From Cytophagales bacterium (GTDB taxonomy: Bacteria; Bacteroidota; Bacteroidia; Cytophagales; Flammeovirgaceae), in the NCBI GenBank assembly GCA_025056215.1, contig JANWWC010000001.1:310001-374000 (forward strand): a DNA stretch of 64,000 nucleotides, written 5' to 3'. Position 1 is the stretch's first letter, and each line of letters opens with the position of its first letter. The notes under the pieces are model-generated. The model saw only the letters and a program-made list of their open reading frames with translations. It had not been told where the DNA came from and made no database searches. Below are positions 6,868 through 16,350 of the stretch, one piece after another. The translations under genes were made by a program, and so were the position numbers.

Positions 6868-8094
6868 TTAATCTCTTAATGTCAATTCAAACCCTGCTGT
6901 TTCGAGATGTCTCCAAAAAGCAGGATATGATTTTACTACTACGCGCGGATCTTCAATCAATACTTCGTGTAACAAACCAAGAGGAGCAAACGCCATTGCC
7001 ATCCGATGATCTTCATAAGTATGAATGCGTGGATGCTCAAAATTAATTTTAGAGCGCGGAATAATAATTGAGTCATCTCCTTCTACCACAATGTGAACTC
7101 CCAAAAGCCCGAGTTCGTTTTCAAGCGCTGCAATACGGTCAGTCTCTTTAATACGTAAGCTTCTTAACCCTGACAATCTGGCAGGAATTCCGCGCGCTGC
7201 ACATAAAACAGCGATTGTTTGTGCTATATCAGGACAGTGAGTAAAATCAAATTCGAATTCTTTATCTTGCACAGGCTTGCGCCTTAAGATTACTCCTCCT
7301 TCTACTGTATCAGTAGATACGCCGAAGTGCTCCATGAGCTTTATGATTACACTATCCCCTTGTAAAGAATCCTTGCGCAATCCTAAAAGTGTAATTTCCG
7401 CTTCTTCTGCAAGGGCGGCAATGCTATACCAATAACTTGCTCCCGACCAATCTGATTCTATTGCATAAATTTTGGGCTTATACGCTTGATGTTCTACTAC
7501 AATTTCATTCCAATGCCAAATATATTCTATTCCGAAATATTTCATAAGTTCAAGCGTCATTTCAATATAAGGGCGTGAGGCTACTTCTCCCAAAAGGGTA
7601 AGTTTCAGTCCCATAGGTAAAATAGGAGCTACCATGAGCAACGCCGAAATAAATTGGCTACTTACATCGCCCTTTATAGAAATTTCATTTTTCTTCTGTT
7701 CAAATCCTTTAATCCGCAACGGCGGGAATCCCTCTGATTCGACGTATTCAATATCTGCTCCCAATTCGAGCAAAGCATCTACAAGAATTTTAATAGGTCT
7801 TTGTTTCATGCGCTCCGTCCCTGTAAGGATACACTTGCGGTTAGTTACGGCACAGTAAGCAGTTAAAAAGCGCATTGTAGTTCCTGCATCTATTACATCT
7901 AAAACTTCTTCCTTTGAATTTAATAGTTTGATGAGGGTTTGAGTATCTCGAGCTTCTGATAGATTGGCTAAATGAATTTTATTTCCTGACAGCGCTTGAA
8001 TAATTAAAGCGCGATTGCTCTCACTCTTGCTAGAAGCCAATGGAATTGTAGCCCGAACTCTTTTTGTGGGATGATTGACTTGTAAAATTTCCAT
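6868..8094 (-). CDS. aroA: 3-phosphoshikimate 1-carboxyvinyltransferase (EPSP synthase)
   Basis: Sixth step of the shikimate pathway: joins phosphoenolpyruvate to shikimate-3-phosphate. The 408-residue protein shows SKSESNRALI (residues 23-32), DAGTTMRFLTA, KGDVSSQFISALLM, RIKETDRIAALENEL and YEDHRMAMAFAPL, all active-site segments of the family. The usual class I LPGSKS and NAGTA signatures are altered (LASSKS, DAGTT), as is common in Bacteroidota. It stands alone; no other shikimate gene before chorismate is in the window. Confidence 0.94.
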   Translation of the reverse strand: MEILQVNHPTKRVRATIPLASSKSESNRALIIQALSGNKIHLANLSEARDTQTLIKLLNSKEEVLDVIDAGTTMRFLTAYCAVTNRKCILTGTERMKQRPIKILVDALLELGADIEYVESEGFPPLRIKGFEQKKNEISIKGDVSSQFISALLMVAPILPMGLKLTLLGEVASRPYIEMTLELMKYFGIEYIWHWNEIVVEHQAYKPKIYAIESDWSGASYWYSIAALAEEAEITLLGLRKDSLQGDSVIIKLMEHFGVSTDTVEGGVILRRKPVQDKEFEFDFTHCPDIAQTIAVLCAARGIPARLSGLRSLRIKETDRIAALENELGLLGVHIVVEGDDSIIIPRSKINFEHPRIHTYEDHRMAMAFAPLGLLHEVLIEDPRVVVKSYPAFWRHLETAGFELTLRD

Positions 8095-8126
8095 TTCTCA
8101 AAAATTTGTTTTCTTGTTTTAACTTG

Positions 8127-8155
8127 CAAAGTAAATTTATTTCATCTTATGCAAA
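8127..8155 (-). promoter_or_regulatory. Putative aroA promoter
   Basis: On the minus strand TTTG (8155-8152), 17 bases, then TTACTTTG (8134-8127). The spacing fits the Bacteroidota promoter, but the -7 box departs from TAnnTTTG at one position. It lies 33 bases before the aroA ATG. Confidence 0.4.
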
Positions 8156-8212
8156 GAAAGTTTTTGTAGTTTATTTTACTTTGTGGTTTTAACTTATCTA
8201 ATAATAAAGAAA

Positions 8213-10297
8213 ATGAGAAAATACAAACTATTATGCCTTGCCTTATTTGCAATCAATCTGTACGCACAAAAACGACTAGAACAAAACTTTATAGGAACAA
8301 AAAAATTATATTACGGAGTAGCTTACTACCCAGAAGCATGGAGCGAGTCAGAAATAGAAAAGGATATCGCGCTCATGAAAGACTTACACATGAATGTAGT
8401 GCGCATGGCAGAGTTTGCATGGTCTAAAATGGAACCACAAGAAGGAAAATATGATTTTGCTTGGCTACACCGCATCATCGAAAAATTACACGCTCAGGGA
8501 ATAGATGTAATTTTGGGAACTCCTACAGCTACTCCGCCTGCTTGGATGTGGGAAAAATATCCTCAAATCGGACTCATGCAGTACAACGGTGTACGCGCCA
8601 CCCACGGCATTCGACGCGACTGCAGCTACACGAGTGAAATTTATCGCAAAAAGTCAATTCAAATCTGTGAAAAAATGGCACAAGAGTTTGGAAATAAACC
8701 TGGCGTTATTGGCTGGCAAACAGACAATGAGTTTGGTCATACTCCCGATTATTCTGAGGAAACTAAAAAAAGATTTCATGCTTGGTTAAAAACTAAATAT
8801 AAAACCATTCAGAACCTCAATCGCGCTTGGGTAAACGTATTGTGGAGCCAAGAATACGACAAGTTCGAACAAATTCCGCTTCCAAGAGATGATCAATGGT
8901 ACCATCCTTCTTTGCGATTTGAATGGCACAGATTTACAAACGATATGATTACAGAATATCAAGATTTACAACTTAAAGCCATTCGCAAATATTCTAAACT
9001 CCCCATTACTCACGACGGAATGCCTGGACAAATGGTAGATTATGAAAAATTATGCAAAGATTTAGATTTTATGTCTCATAACAACTACCACAGTTTTGAG
9101 GCTTATGACCGCATAGTAAGCAACTGCGACCGCATGAGAGGCTATAACAAAGGATTTTATTGGCTCTTTGAAACCGCTCCTAACCATTCAGGAGGAGGCA
9201 ACAAAGGACAAACTTGGAGACTTCACGATTATCCAAACAGCATGAATGCAGCCTTATGGATGCAATATGCACTCGGTGCGCAAGGAACAATGTTTTGGCT
9301 TTGGAGACAACACCCTGCAGGGCAAGAAATGGTACATGGCGCTGTTCTCCACACATGGGGAGTTCCTTTTGCCAACATTCATGAAATCAAAAAGTTAGGA
9401 GAAGATATTTCTAAAACATCTGATTTTTTAATTAACAATCCTGTAGAAAAACCTCTTATTGCTATTCTTTACAGCCATGAAGCAGATATCGCTTTCAAAA
9501 TTGAACAATATGCAAGTAATATCAAATATTACGAAGATTGGACTTTTAACGCTTACTTACCTCTTTTAGACGCTCATCTACATCGCGATGTAATTGCTCC
9601 TTCTCATGACATAGATAGCTACAAAATCATTTTCATACCATTCATGCCTTATGTGCCAGAATCCTTTAGAGCCAAGCTTAAAAAATGGGTAGAAGAAGGA
9701 GGTACTTTGGTACTAGGCCCTATGGTGGGCTATCGCGATAGCTGCCTGGCAGCACAAACTCAACATGCAACAGGAGATTGGGAAACCTGGACTGGGATCT
9801 CAGTTGAAGCTCGAATGCCCTTAGGAGCTACGCAACGAGAAGCAGAGCAAAAAATCAAACTTAACTGGAACTTGCCTCTTCAAACAGAAGATGCAATATG
9901 TAATTTTTGGACAGAAGCTCTTTCTACAAAAGGAACAACGTGGGCAACTTACCAAAACGGCTTTCTATCGGGAAAACCTGCTATTGCGTCCAATCAGGTC
10001 GGAAAAGGAAAAGTTGTTTTTTTAGGAACAGGTATAGGTAGAAAAAATCTTTCGCAATTATTTCTCTATATTGCAAAAGAGCAAGGGATTCAGCCACTCG
10101 CCTATGGAGATAAAGATGTTATCGTTGTACCAAGAAAAGGAACTTCACAAGGAACAGTGATTGTAAATATTGCAAATGAGACTAAAAAGATTATGCTCCC
10201 TTCACCTGCAGGAAAAGACCTTCTTTCTGGAAAATATTTTGATGCTTGGATCGAATTAAAGCCTTATGAAGTGTTAATCTTCGAAAAAAAACCTTAG
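8213..10297 (+). CDS. Secreted beta-galactosidase, glycoside hydrolase family 42
   Basis: Cleaves terminal beta-galactosides. The ATG at 8213 gives a signal peptide (MRKYKLLCLALFAINLYAQ); a GTG further upstream (8183) would spoil it. The 694-residue protein has the GH42 TIM barrel: YYGVAYYPEAW, MKDLHMNVVRMAEFAWSKMEP and GTPTATPPAWM, with acid/base Glu173 in QTDNEFGH and probable nucleophile Glu320 in WLFETAPNH. A trimerisation/Rossmann-like middle domain (about 430-620) and a small beta C-terminal domain follow. The Cys cluster that binds zinc in some GH42 enzymes is not evident. No SusC/SusD pair, transporter or other glycoside hydrolase is nearby, so it is not part of a visible polysaccharide locus. 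Export is to the periplasm; no T9SS tail is present. Confidence 0.88.
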   Translation: MRKYKLLCLALFAINLYAQKRLEQNFIGTKKLYYGVAYYPEAWSESEIEKDIALMKDLHMNVVRMAEFAWSKMEPQEGKYDFAWLHRIIEKLHAQGIDVILGTPTATPPAWMWEKYPQIGLMQYNGVRATHGIRRDCSYTSEIYRKKSIQICEKMAQEFGNKPGVIGWQTDNEFGHTPDYSEETKKRFHAWLKTKYKTIQNLNRAWVNVLWSQEYDKFEQIPLPRDDQWYHPSLRFEWHRFTNDMITEYQDLQLKAIRKYSKLPITHDGMPGQMVDYEKLCKDLDFMSHNNYHSFEAYDRIVSNCDRMRGYNKGFYWLFETAPNHSGGGNKGQTWRLHDYPNSMNAALWMQYALGAQGTMFWLWRQHPAGQEMVHGAVLHTWGVPFANIHEIKKLGEDISKTSDFLINNPVEKPLIAILYSHEADIAFKIEQYASNIKYYEDWTFNAYLPLLDAHLHRDVIAPSHDIDSYKIIFIPFMPYVPESFRAKLKKWVEEGGTLVLGPMVGYRDSCLAAQTQHATGDWETWTGISVEARMPLGATQREAEQKIKLNWNLPLQTEDAICNFWTEALSTKGTTWATYQNGFLSGKPAIASNQVGKGKVVFLGTGIGRKNLSQLFLYIAKEQGIQPLAYGDKDVIVVPRKGTSQGTVIVNIANETKKIMLPSPAGKDLLSGKYFDAWIELKPYEVLIFEKKP

Positions 10298-10301
10298 AAA
10301 C

Positions 10302-12629
10302 TTATTTTATATTTACTCTTATTGTGCGAATATTCTTTGAAGAGATAATTTTTACTACATAAATACCAGGCGTAGAAACTAACACTTGTTCGCCTTTTCC
10401 AATCAACAGACCTGCTGTATTGTATACTAATATTTCAGCGGGGCAAGAAATTTCTGTATAAATTATTTTTCCAACAGAATAAGACATAGGTAAAGTTTGT
10501 AAGAAATCCTCTTTCGATGAAGAAGTAATTACTGCTTGAACAGTGAGTAGCGCACTGTCAGAAAGAACACTTCCACAAAAATTTGAAACAATAACACTAA
10601 ACTTCTTTCCATTATCGGAAATTGATGCAGAAGTTACTGAGTAAGAAGGCGAGTTTCCTCCTACTTGATGAACACCTTGCTTCCATTGGTAATTTAGGTT
10701 TCCACCTGAAGCTACTACGCTAAATGCGTATGGATTAGATTCATATACAATCTGATTAGTAGGTTGAGTAGTAATAATAGGAAAAGAAGCCGAAGAAATT
10801 GCATTCCCTACAACAGAGCCACTAATGGTACCGCCACAAGAAAGAATCTTACCATCATTAAAAATAGTATCTAAAACTGAAACTGTGGTGTTATTAGCTA
10901 CAAATAAAGTATCACTTACATCAACACTCAATACTTTAGCAGTAATATTTCCATGCAAAAATGTATTGTAGTAATTTCTAATAATTGCATGCATCGTATT
11001 ATTAGGTGCGCCATTATTCCACAAATTGCCACTCCAAACAGTAGTAGGAAGACAAATGTTTGAAAAAACATCATTTTGAATAACCCATCCTTTCCCGATA
11101 AGTACATTTCGAGCGCTTATGGCCGTTGCCCCATACTGCCTATCAGTAGCATCTAAAGTAATGTTGTTAGGAGTGTTTGAATTAGAAGCCCATCCGATGA
11201 GCGTTGCAGAGTAATTTGCACAGTCTACTCCGGAACTATTGAAAAAAAAGTTCATATTTACACCATTTTTCAAAGTCCAGCTTCCCAGAGATTGATTAAA
11301 AGCCCCTGCTTCAAAAAACATGAACGACATATTATTCACATTTGAAACATTCCAATTTCCAATAGGCTGATTGAATGATGTAGCACTATAAAACATATAG
11401 CTCATATTTGTAACACTTCCCACATTCCAGTTGTTAATTGGCTGATTAAAAGATTCTGCATAATTAAACATATCACTCATGTTAGTAACATTGCTTACAT
11501 TCCAATTTCCAATCGGCTGGTTAAAGGAGGTAGCTTTTCTAAACATTCCCATCATATTAGTAACGTTCGAGACATTCCAATTAGCAATATTTTGTTGAAA
11601 TGATGAGGCTCCATAAAACATCTCACTCATATTTACAACATTCAAAACATTCCAATTCCCAATCGGTTGGTTAAAAGAAGTGGCATCCTTAAACATTTTA
11701 CTCATATTCGTTACACTATCTACAACCCAATTGGCAATAGGCTGATTAAAAGAAGTAGCTTTTTCAAACATAGAACTCATATTTTTTACCCTATTTACAT
11801 TCCAATTTCCGATGGGTTGATTGAAAGAGGACGCTCTCTCGAACATCAAACTCATATCTGTTACTTTACTCACATTCCAATTATTCAAAGGGCGATTAAA
11901 ATTCTTAGCCCCTGAAAATAAAGCTCTCATATTAGTTACATTGCCCACATTCCAATTATTTAAAGGCTGATTAAAAGCATAGTTCGAAAATGTAAAAACT
12001 CCTGTTTCTGAGAACATTCCATTCATATTAGTTACATTGCTCACATTCCAATTTTCAATTGGTTGATTAAAATTAATAGCATCTGCAAACATATGGCTCA
12101 TATTAGTAACATTACTTACATTCCAGTTGACAAGATTAGGATGGTTCAAAGAAGCGCATTCGCGAAACATTCCGCTCATGTCGGTAACATTAGACAAATC
12201 AGGAATATCTGTGGCTGAAATATGAAGATTAATGCAGCCGTAAAAAGCGTGTCTCATGCTGCTCCAAGAAACACTCCCCCATTGAGAAACATCAATTAAT
12301 CTCTGACAATCAGCGCTTTTTATTCCAAAATTATCAGCATTAAAGAATCTTCTTAAATTTTGAGGCTGTAAGCTGAATATAAGAGTGTCGTTGGCTGCTA
12401 TGTTCAAGCCTGTAAGTGTTACTAAACCTGCCGCACTTTGTGTAAAGCTTCCACTTCCGCTTTGATTAGAAGGAGATGTAATCCATGTATAATTAACAGC
12501 GCCCCCCGCTGTTTGCGCATAAAACCGAAGTTGACTCGTAGGATTCGTAAAACGCCATTTCGTAATAAAATTCGTCTGAGAATACCCTTTTGATAAAGCA
12601 ATTATCAAAAGAAAAAAAATGATTTTCAT
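10302..12629 (-). CDS. Surface protein with DUF285 repeats, Ig-like domain and T9SS sorting domain
   Basis: The ATG at 12629 gives a signal peptide (MKIIFFLLIIALSKGYSQ); the product is 775 residues. Residues of about 130-455 hold roughly thirteen DUF285 units of about 25 residues, each with WNVSNVTNM..MF..A..FNQPI, the BspA/Mycoplasma lipoprotein-type repeat. An Ig-like domain follows (PIITTQPTNQ to SALLTV, about 620-705). The last 75 residues are a T9SS type A sorting domain (ILVYNTAGLLIGKGEQVLV..PGIYVVKI). The family context suggests an adhesin or matrix-binding protein carried to the cell surface by type IX secretion. The 3' end lies 4 bases from the end of the convergent GH42 gene. No catalytic domain is visible. 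Confidence 0.85.
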   Translation of the reverse strand: MKIIFFLLIIALSKGYSQTNFITKWRFTNPTSQLRFYAQTAGGAVNYTWITSPSNQSGSGSFTQSAAGLVTLTGLNIAANDTLIFSLQPQNLRRFFNADNFGIKSADCQRLIDVSQWGSVSWSSMRHAFYGCINLHISATDIPDLSNVTDMSGMFRECASLNHPNLVNWNVSNVTNMSHMFADAINFNQPIENWNVSNVTNMNGMFSETGVFTFSNYAFNQPLNNWNVGNVTNMRALFSGAKNFNRPLNNWNVSKVTDMSLMFERASSFNQPIGNWNVNRVKNMSSMFEKATSFNQPIANWVVDSVTNMSKMFKDATSFNQPIGNWNVLNVVNMSEMFYGASSFQQNIANWNVSNVTNMMGMFRKATSFNQPIGNWNVSNVTNMSDMFNYAESFNQPINNWNVGSVTNMSYMFYSATSFNQPIGNWNVSNVNNMSFMFFEAGAFNQSLGSWTLKNGVNMNFFFNSSGVDCANYSATLIGWASNSNTPNNITLDATDRQYGATAISARNVLIGKGWVIQNDVFSNICLPTTVWSGNLWNNGAPNNTMHAIIRNYYNTFLHGNITAKVLSVDVSDTLFVANNTTVSVLDTIFNDGKILSCGGTISGSVVGNAISSASFPIITTQPTNQIVYESNPYAFSVVASGGNLNYQWKQGVHQVGGNSPSYSVTSASISDNGKKFSVIVSNFCGSVLSDSALLTVQAVITSSSKEDFLQTLPMSYSVGKIIYTEISCPAEILVYNTAGLLIGKGEQVLVSTPGIYVVKIISSKNIRTIRVNIK
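11230..12200 (-). repeat. Tandem DUF285 coding repeat, about 75-base period
   Basis: About thirteen imperfect copies of a 25-codon unit. The segment encoding NWNVSNVTNM is very similar between copies (minus-strand TGGAATGT...AATGTTAC), so recombination between units could change copy number. Two copies are irregular: the third unit has a six-residue insertion (near 11970-12000) and the last unit drifts from the consensus. Confidence 0.8.
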
Positions 12630-12671
12630 GCAAAGCAGAATTAAGTTAAGTAAATTCAATTAAAGGTAAAA

Positions 12672-12679
12672 CAAAAGTA
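12672..12679 (-). promoter_or_regulatory. Putative -7 box for the DUF285 gene
   Basis: Minus-strand TACTTTTG fits TAnnTTTG, 42 bases before the ATG at 12629. A short GACTAT/ATAGTC inverted repeat lies just upstream (12684-12699) where the -33 box would be expected; no good TTTG is seen there. Confidence 0.35.
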
Positions 12680-12740
12680 GATGACTATCTAAATAGTCCT
12701 AAACAATTTTGAATGAATTTCTTATGAATATAAAGTTAAG

Positions 12741-14963
12741 TTACCACCTGGAGCGAAATCCTACATAAAGCATCCTGCCAATAACGGGTGCCCATATTAT
12801 TGAAGCATCAAAATACGGACTGTATGGGAACTGAGCTGCTATAATAGGATTGAGTTGTCTGAAATCAAAAATATTTTCTCCTCCTGCATAAATATCTGTT
12901 TTTTTGCTCAAAGATTTTGTAACCTGAGCATTATGAATAAAAAACGAAGGAGAATATGAGCGTATTTGAAACTCTTGCGGATTTGTAAAGGTTTTGGGAA
13001 GACGTTTAGCGCTTATCCATGAAACCGTATAATCGAATTGCCAACGGTTTCTTGTTTGATAAGAAATATTTAAAAAACTGCGGTGAGGTGCTACAAATGG
13101 TTTTGTTAGTAACTCATTGCGATAAGTAGTTTTCACGTTTAAATAGCGATATGCTAAACGAATATTGAGCCCTTTTAACAATTCATAATTACATTCAGCT
13201 TGAACACTATTAGAAAAAGAAATCCCAGAGAGATTATAAAACAAAAGTTGCTGTGGAGAAGCATCATAATCTACTACTACCTGACTTTTAAAATCGGTAC
13301 GAAAAAATTCAAATGTAATATTCCCTTCTCGCTGTTGCCAAGTAAAGTCTTGAGAGACACTTAGTCCGTAGTTCCAAGCTACTTCAGGATTCAATCCATA
13401 GGGTTTTCCTTGTATTGGATGTAAGATTTGTACTTTTCTTGAACTTGCTAAAACTGCGGTATTTTCAGCAAAAATATTAGCAGTACGCTGCCCTCTCCCC
13501 GCTGAGATTCTTAAAACAGTATTAGGCACAATGGCGTATCTGACATGCAAACGAGGTGTAACAAAAAAACCGAATAGATTATGAAAATCGTTGCGAAGTC
13601 CAACCACTGTTTGAAATTTGTTCAAATAGTTGAAAGTATATTCACCAAATACACCCGCTACTATTTCTCTGCGATGAAACAACTGCGCTTGATAGTGTTC
13701 GCTATAATCGTCGTACATCCAACTGCTTCCTACTCTAAATTTATGATTTGTGTTGGATATAATAGATTGGTAAATAAAATTCAAATAAATCGATTTTTGT
13801 GAAGCGTTGTAAAAAGTTTTTCCAAAATTTGTTTTCAAATCGTGGTAGGTGATTCGAGATTGTAATCCTACAGACTTGTACTTTTTTCCTTCAAAAACGT
13901 ATCCTACCTTTCCGAACGTCTCAAGTCGTACAGTATTCATTAAGATTGAATAAGCATTTGAATCTGTTAAGAAAGAAAGTGTTCCACCTGTTTTATTATC
14001 TTGTAAGAGCTTAAATCCAAACTGACCCAATAATCCTTTTTGATTAGTATATGTCCAACGATGTATTGCATTTAGTTGTTGATATTTAGGGATATCCAAA
14101 AATTTATCATTGTTCATATCATTTTCTAAAAAGAGTTTCGATGCATGCAAAAGCGCCGCAAAAGACCATTTTGCTTTTGGCAAGATGCGAGCTATATTAA
14201 GATTTGTTTCAATACGCCCCATATTTGCACCATACAAATTAAAAAAACCTTTGTCTGCTGTTTCAGGTTTTCGAAGCTCTACATTAATTTGCCCTGCAAT
14301 CGATTCAAATCCGTTCACCACAGAACCAACCCCTTTAGATAGCTGAATGCTCTCAATCCATGCTCCAGGAATAAAACTCAAACCAAAATAAGTAGCTATT
14401 CCGCGCAAAAAAGGCATATTTTCTGCTGTAATTTGTGTGTAAGCACCTGCTAACCCTAAAAGTTCAATTTGTTTAGTACCGCTCACAGCATCACTATATG
14501 CTACATCAACTGAAGGATTTGTTTCAAAGCTTTCTGATAAATTGCAACAAGCGGCTTTAAAGAGTTCTTTTTCGGTCATATGTTTGACCAAAATCGGATT
14601 TAAATACTCTTGGAAAGTAGCCGAGTATTCTGCCATGATATCTATTTCTTTCAACTCGCTTTTTTGAGTTTTTAAAATAACGCGCATCATTCCAGGATTA
14701 AACACTGCAATAGTATCGCTTACATATCCCACAAAACTCACCACTAAATGACGAGATAACACGCTGAACGGAATTTGAAATATACCGTTTGTATCTGTTA
14801 CAGTTCCTTGTGTAGTACCTAGCCAATAAACACTTGCTCCTACAATGGGCAAGAAGTTGCCGTTAGAAGTTTCTTCTAATACAATTCCTTTAATATAGTT
14901 TTGCGAATAAGAATTATGAACTATGCTTATTACTAAAGGTAATAAGAAAATGATTTTTTTCAT
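12741..14963 (-). CDS. TonB-dependent receptor of the metal cluster
   Basis: Outer-membrane gated channel of 740 residues. It has a signal peptide (MKKIIFLLPLVISIVHNSYSQ), a carboxypeptidase-like regulatory domain (about 24-110: GIVLEETSNG to VSFVGYVSDTI), a plug domain (about 125-235, including the odd CC pair in KAACCNLSESFETNPSVDV, then KGVGSVVNGFESIAGQINVEL) and a 22-strand-type barrel ending in an aromatic Trp. It is the last gene of the minus-strand run HYC_CC_PP-like, DUF3347, HMA-MauE, receptor, with a 25-base gap before it. The neighbours point to uptake of a metal or metal complex, probably copper; no SusD partner is present, which argues against a glycan substrate. Confidence 0.85.
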   Translation of the reverse strand: MKKIIFLLPLVISIVHNSYSQNYIKGIVLEETSNGNFLPIVGASVYWLGTTQGTVTDTNGIFQIPFSVLSRHLVVSFVGYVSDTIAVFNPGMMRVILKTQKSELKEIDIMAEYSATFQEYLNPILVKHMTEKELFKAACCNLSESFETNPSVDVAYSDAVSGTKQIELLGLAGAYTQITAENMPFLRGIATYFGLSFIPGAWIESIQLSKGVGSVVNGFESIAGQINVELRKPETADKGFFNLYGANMGRIETNLNIARILPKAKWSFAALLHASKLFLENDMNNDKFLDIPKYQQLNAIHRWTYTNQKGLLGQFGFKLLQDNKTGGTLSFLTDSNAYSILMNTVRLETFGKVGYVFEGKKYKSVGLQSRITYHDLKTNFGKTFYNASQKSIYLNFIYQSIISNTNHKFRVGSSWMYDDYSEHYQAQLFHRREIVAGVFGEYTFNYLNKFQTVVGLRNDFHNLFGFFVTPRLHVRYAIVPNTVLRISAGRGQRTANIFAENTAVLASSRKVQILHPIQGKPYGLNPEVAWNYGLSVSQDFTWQQREGNITFEFFRTDFKSQVVVDYDASPQQLLFYNLSGISFSNSVQAECNYELLKGLNIRLAYRYLNVKTTYRNELLTKPFVAPHRSFLNISYQTRNRWQFDYTVSWISAKRLPKTFTNPQEFQIRSYSPSFFIHNAQVTKSLSKKTDIYAGGENIFDFRQLNPIIAAQFPYSPYFDASIIWAPVIGRMLYVGFRSRW

Positions 14964-14988
14964 TTTAAAGACTAAAAAATTTGAACTT

Positions 14989-15729
14989 TCAGAGCAGTGT
15001 GCCTTTCACAAGCATTATTGCACTCATTATTATCATTATTCCGTTTTCTATAACCGTAACAATACTCATCGGGAGATTAAAAACAGTTCCTAAACAGGCA
15101 CAACGAACTTTTTGCTTTTTTAACAGAGAATTTACTACTCCTATTATGCTGATACTCATGATAAACAAAGTAACAGTGTGCACTATTATCGAAACATCGG
15201 GGAACAAATAAGCTATTCCAAGCGCAAGCTCTATAAAAGCATAGAAATATCCCCAAACCTTCCATTTTTTTGCTATAATATCATATGCAGCATAACTTTC
15301 AGCAAACGCAGGCAAATCGAGCATTTTGAAAAAAGAGAATATAAGAAAAAATCCACTCATAAATACCTGCATAAAAAACATAAAACTCTCTTCATATAAA
15401 ATGCTTATCAATGCAGAAATTCCTATAAGATATGCAAAAACCAACAATATAGGTCGATAAACTACCCACCACGCCTGAGATGATATCGAAGTATCCTGAA
15501 TAGGAATCGAAACCACGTTCTCTGGTTGAGCTACAGTGTATTGGGGATAAGAAGAAAACAACTCTTCAAGTTCTGAAAGTAAGAGAGGTGATTCACTTTC
15601 TATCCAAACGTTACCACTTGGAAAATCTACCATTACATTCTTTACTCTTTTAGAAGCACCCAAAATGTGGATAATCTTTGTTTGACAGCCTTCACAGGTC
15701 ATTCCTAATATGCGATATTGAGTAATCAT
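14989..15729 (-). CDS. Heavy-metal-associated domain fused to a MauE/DoxX-like membrane domain
   Basis: A 246-residue fusion. Residues 1-70 are a ferredoxin-fold metal-binding domain with the CxxC motif GMTCEGC (8-14), as in copper chaperones and P-type ATPases. Residues 88-240 hold about five membrane segments of the MauE/DoxX type, with CACLGT near 210 that resembles the CxC of MauE proteins. There is no ATPase domain, so it is not a transporter of the CopA type. The combination suggests a membrane protein that receives a soft metal, or handles thiols, in the inner membrane. It lies 19 bases after DUF3347 and 25 before the TonB receptor, probably co-transcribed with both. Confidence 0.8.
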   Translation of the reverse strand: MITQYRILGMTCEGCQTKIIHILGASKRVKNVMVDFPSGNVWIESESPLLLSELEELFSSYPQYTVAQPENVVSIPIQDTSISSQAWWVVYRPILLVFAYLIGISALISILYEESFMFFMQVFMSGFFLIFSFFKMLDLPAFAESYAAYDIIAKKWKVWGYFYAFIELALGIAYLFPDVSIIVHTVTLFIMSISIIGVVNSLLKKQKVRCACLGTVFNLPMSIVTVIENGIMIIMSAIMLVKGTLL

Positions 15730-15748
15730 AGTTCCTAGAGTTTTTAAG

Positions 15749-16282
15749 TTAAAAACTATCTGCTATTTTTCCACAATGAAGCATAGTTTCAGGTAAATAA
15801 GGATTAACAATTTTCTTTTCGGACGAAATCCAATAAGCATCTTGGGTATCCCCTTCGCGTGCCATCCAACAATATTGCAGATAAGCCTCGAACTGATTTG
15901 CTTTGAAGCTTTTAACAATCTTATAAAAAGCTAATGAAATTTGATTAAAATGTTCACGTTGCTCTCTAATAAAAGTAGTTCGAAGCAAAAAGACAATATG
16001 ACTATCGATTATAGCCTTTTGAGCCATAAAATATTCTTTTTGTTCTGTTTCCATAATGTCGGTAGGAATCTCTTGCAAAGCTTTGCTGAATAGCTCTGCT
16101 TTTGCAACAATTTTTGAAGAGTTAGACTCAACAAATGCATCTTTTACATCATAATACTTATAGAGCGCATAATTCATTTTTTTCCTGACTGCAGGAGCAA
16201 CCTTTTCAAATAATTGATTTTGAGCAAAGTTTTGAAGGTTGCTTACTAATAACAAAGCAATAATCGATAAAGTAATTTTCAT
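15749..16282 (-). CDS. DUF3347 domain protein, exported
   Basis: A 177-residue protein when started at the ATG 16282, which gives a signal peptide (MKITLSIIALLLVSNLQNFAQ); the frame extends further upstream, but that form lacks a signal. The mature part is helical and ends with YWISSEKKIVNPYLPETMLHCGKI, the DUF3347 hallmark. DUF3347 domains occur in the periplasm of Bacteroidota, often as a tail on copper-efflux membrane fusion proteins or beside HMA-domain genes, and are thought to bind metal; the ligands are not proven. The neighbours here fit that. Confidence 0.78.
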   Translation of the reverse strand: MKITLSIIALLLVSNLQNFAQNQLFEKVAPAVRKKMNYALYKYYDVKDAFVESNSSKIVAKAELFSKALQEIPTDIMETEQKEYFMAQKAIIDSHIVFLLRTTFIREQREHFNQISLAFYKIVKSFKANQFEAYLQYCWMAREGDTQDAYWISSEKKIVNPYLPETMLHCGKIADSF

Positions 16283-16350
16283 GATTATATAATGTTTTGA
16301 TAGTGAAAAAATAGAAAATGATAATCGTCTTTCGAGATTGTAGAAAAGTT

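Noticed and set aside
11230-12200. Tandem DNA repeat considered as a CRISPR array
   Set aside because: The units are 75 bases without spacers, keep an open frame throughout and code for a known protein repeat.
10302-12629. DUF285 repeats as a sign of transfer from Mycoplasma or Entamoeba-like sources
   Set aside because: The signal peptide, Ig domain and T9SS tail are all typical of Bacteroidota, and base composition does not differ visibly from the neighbours.
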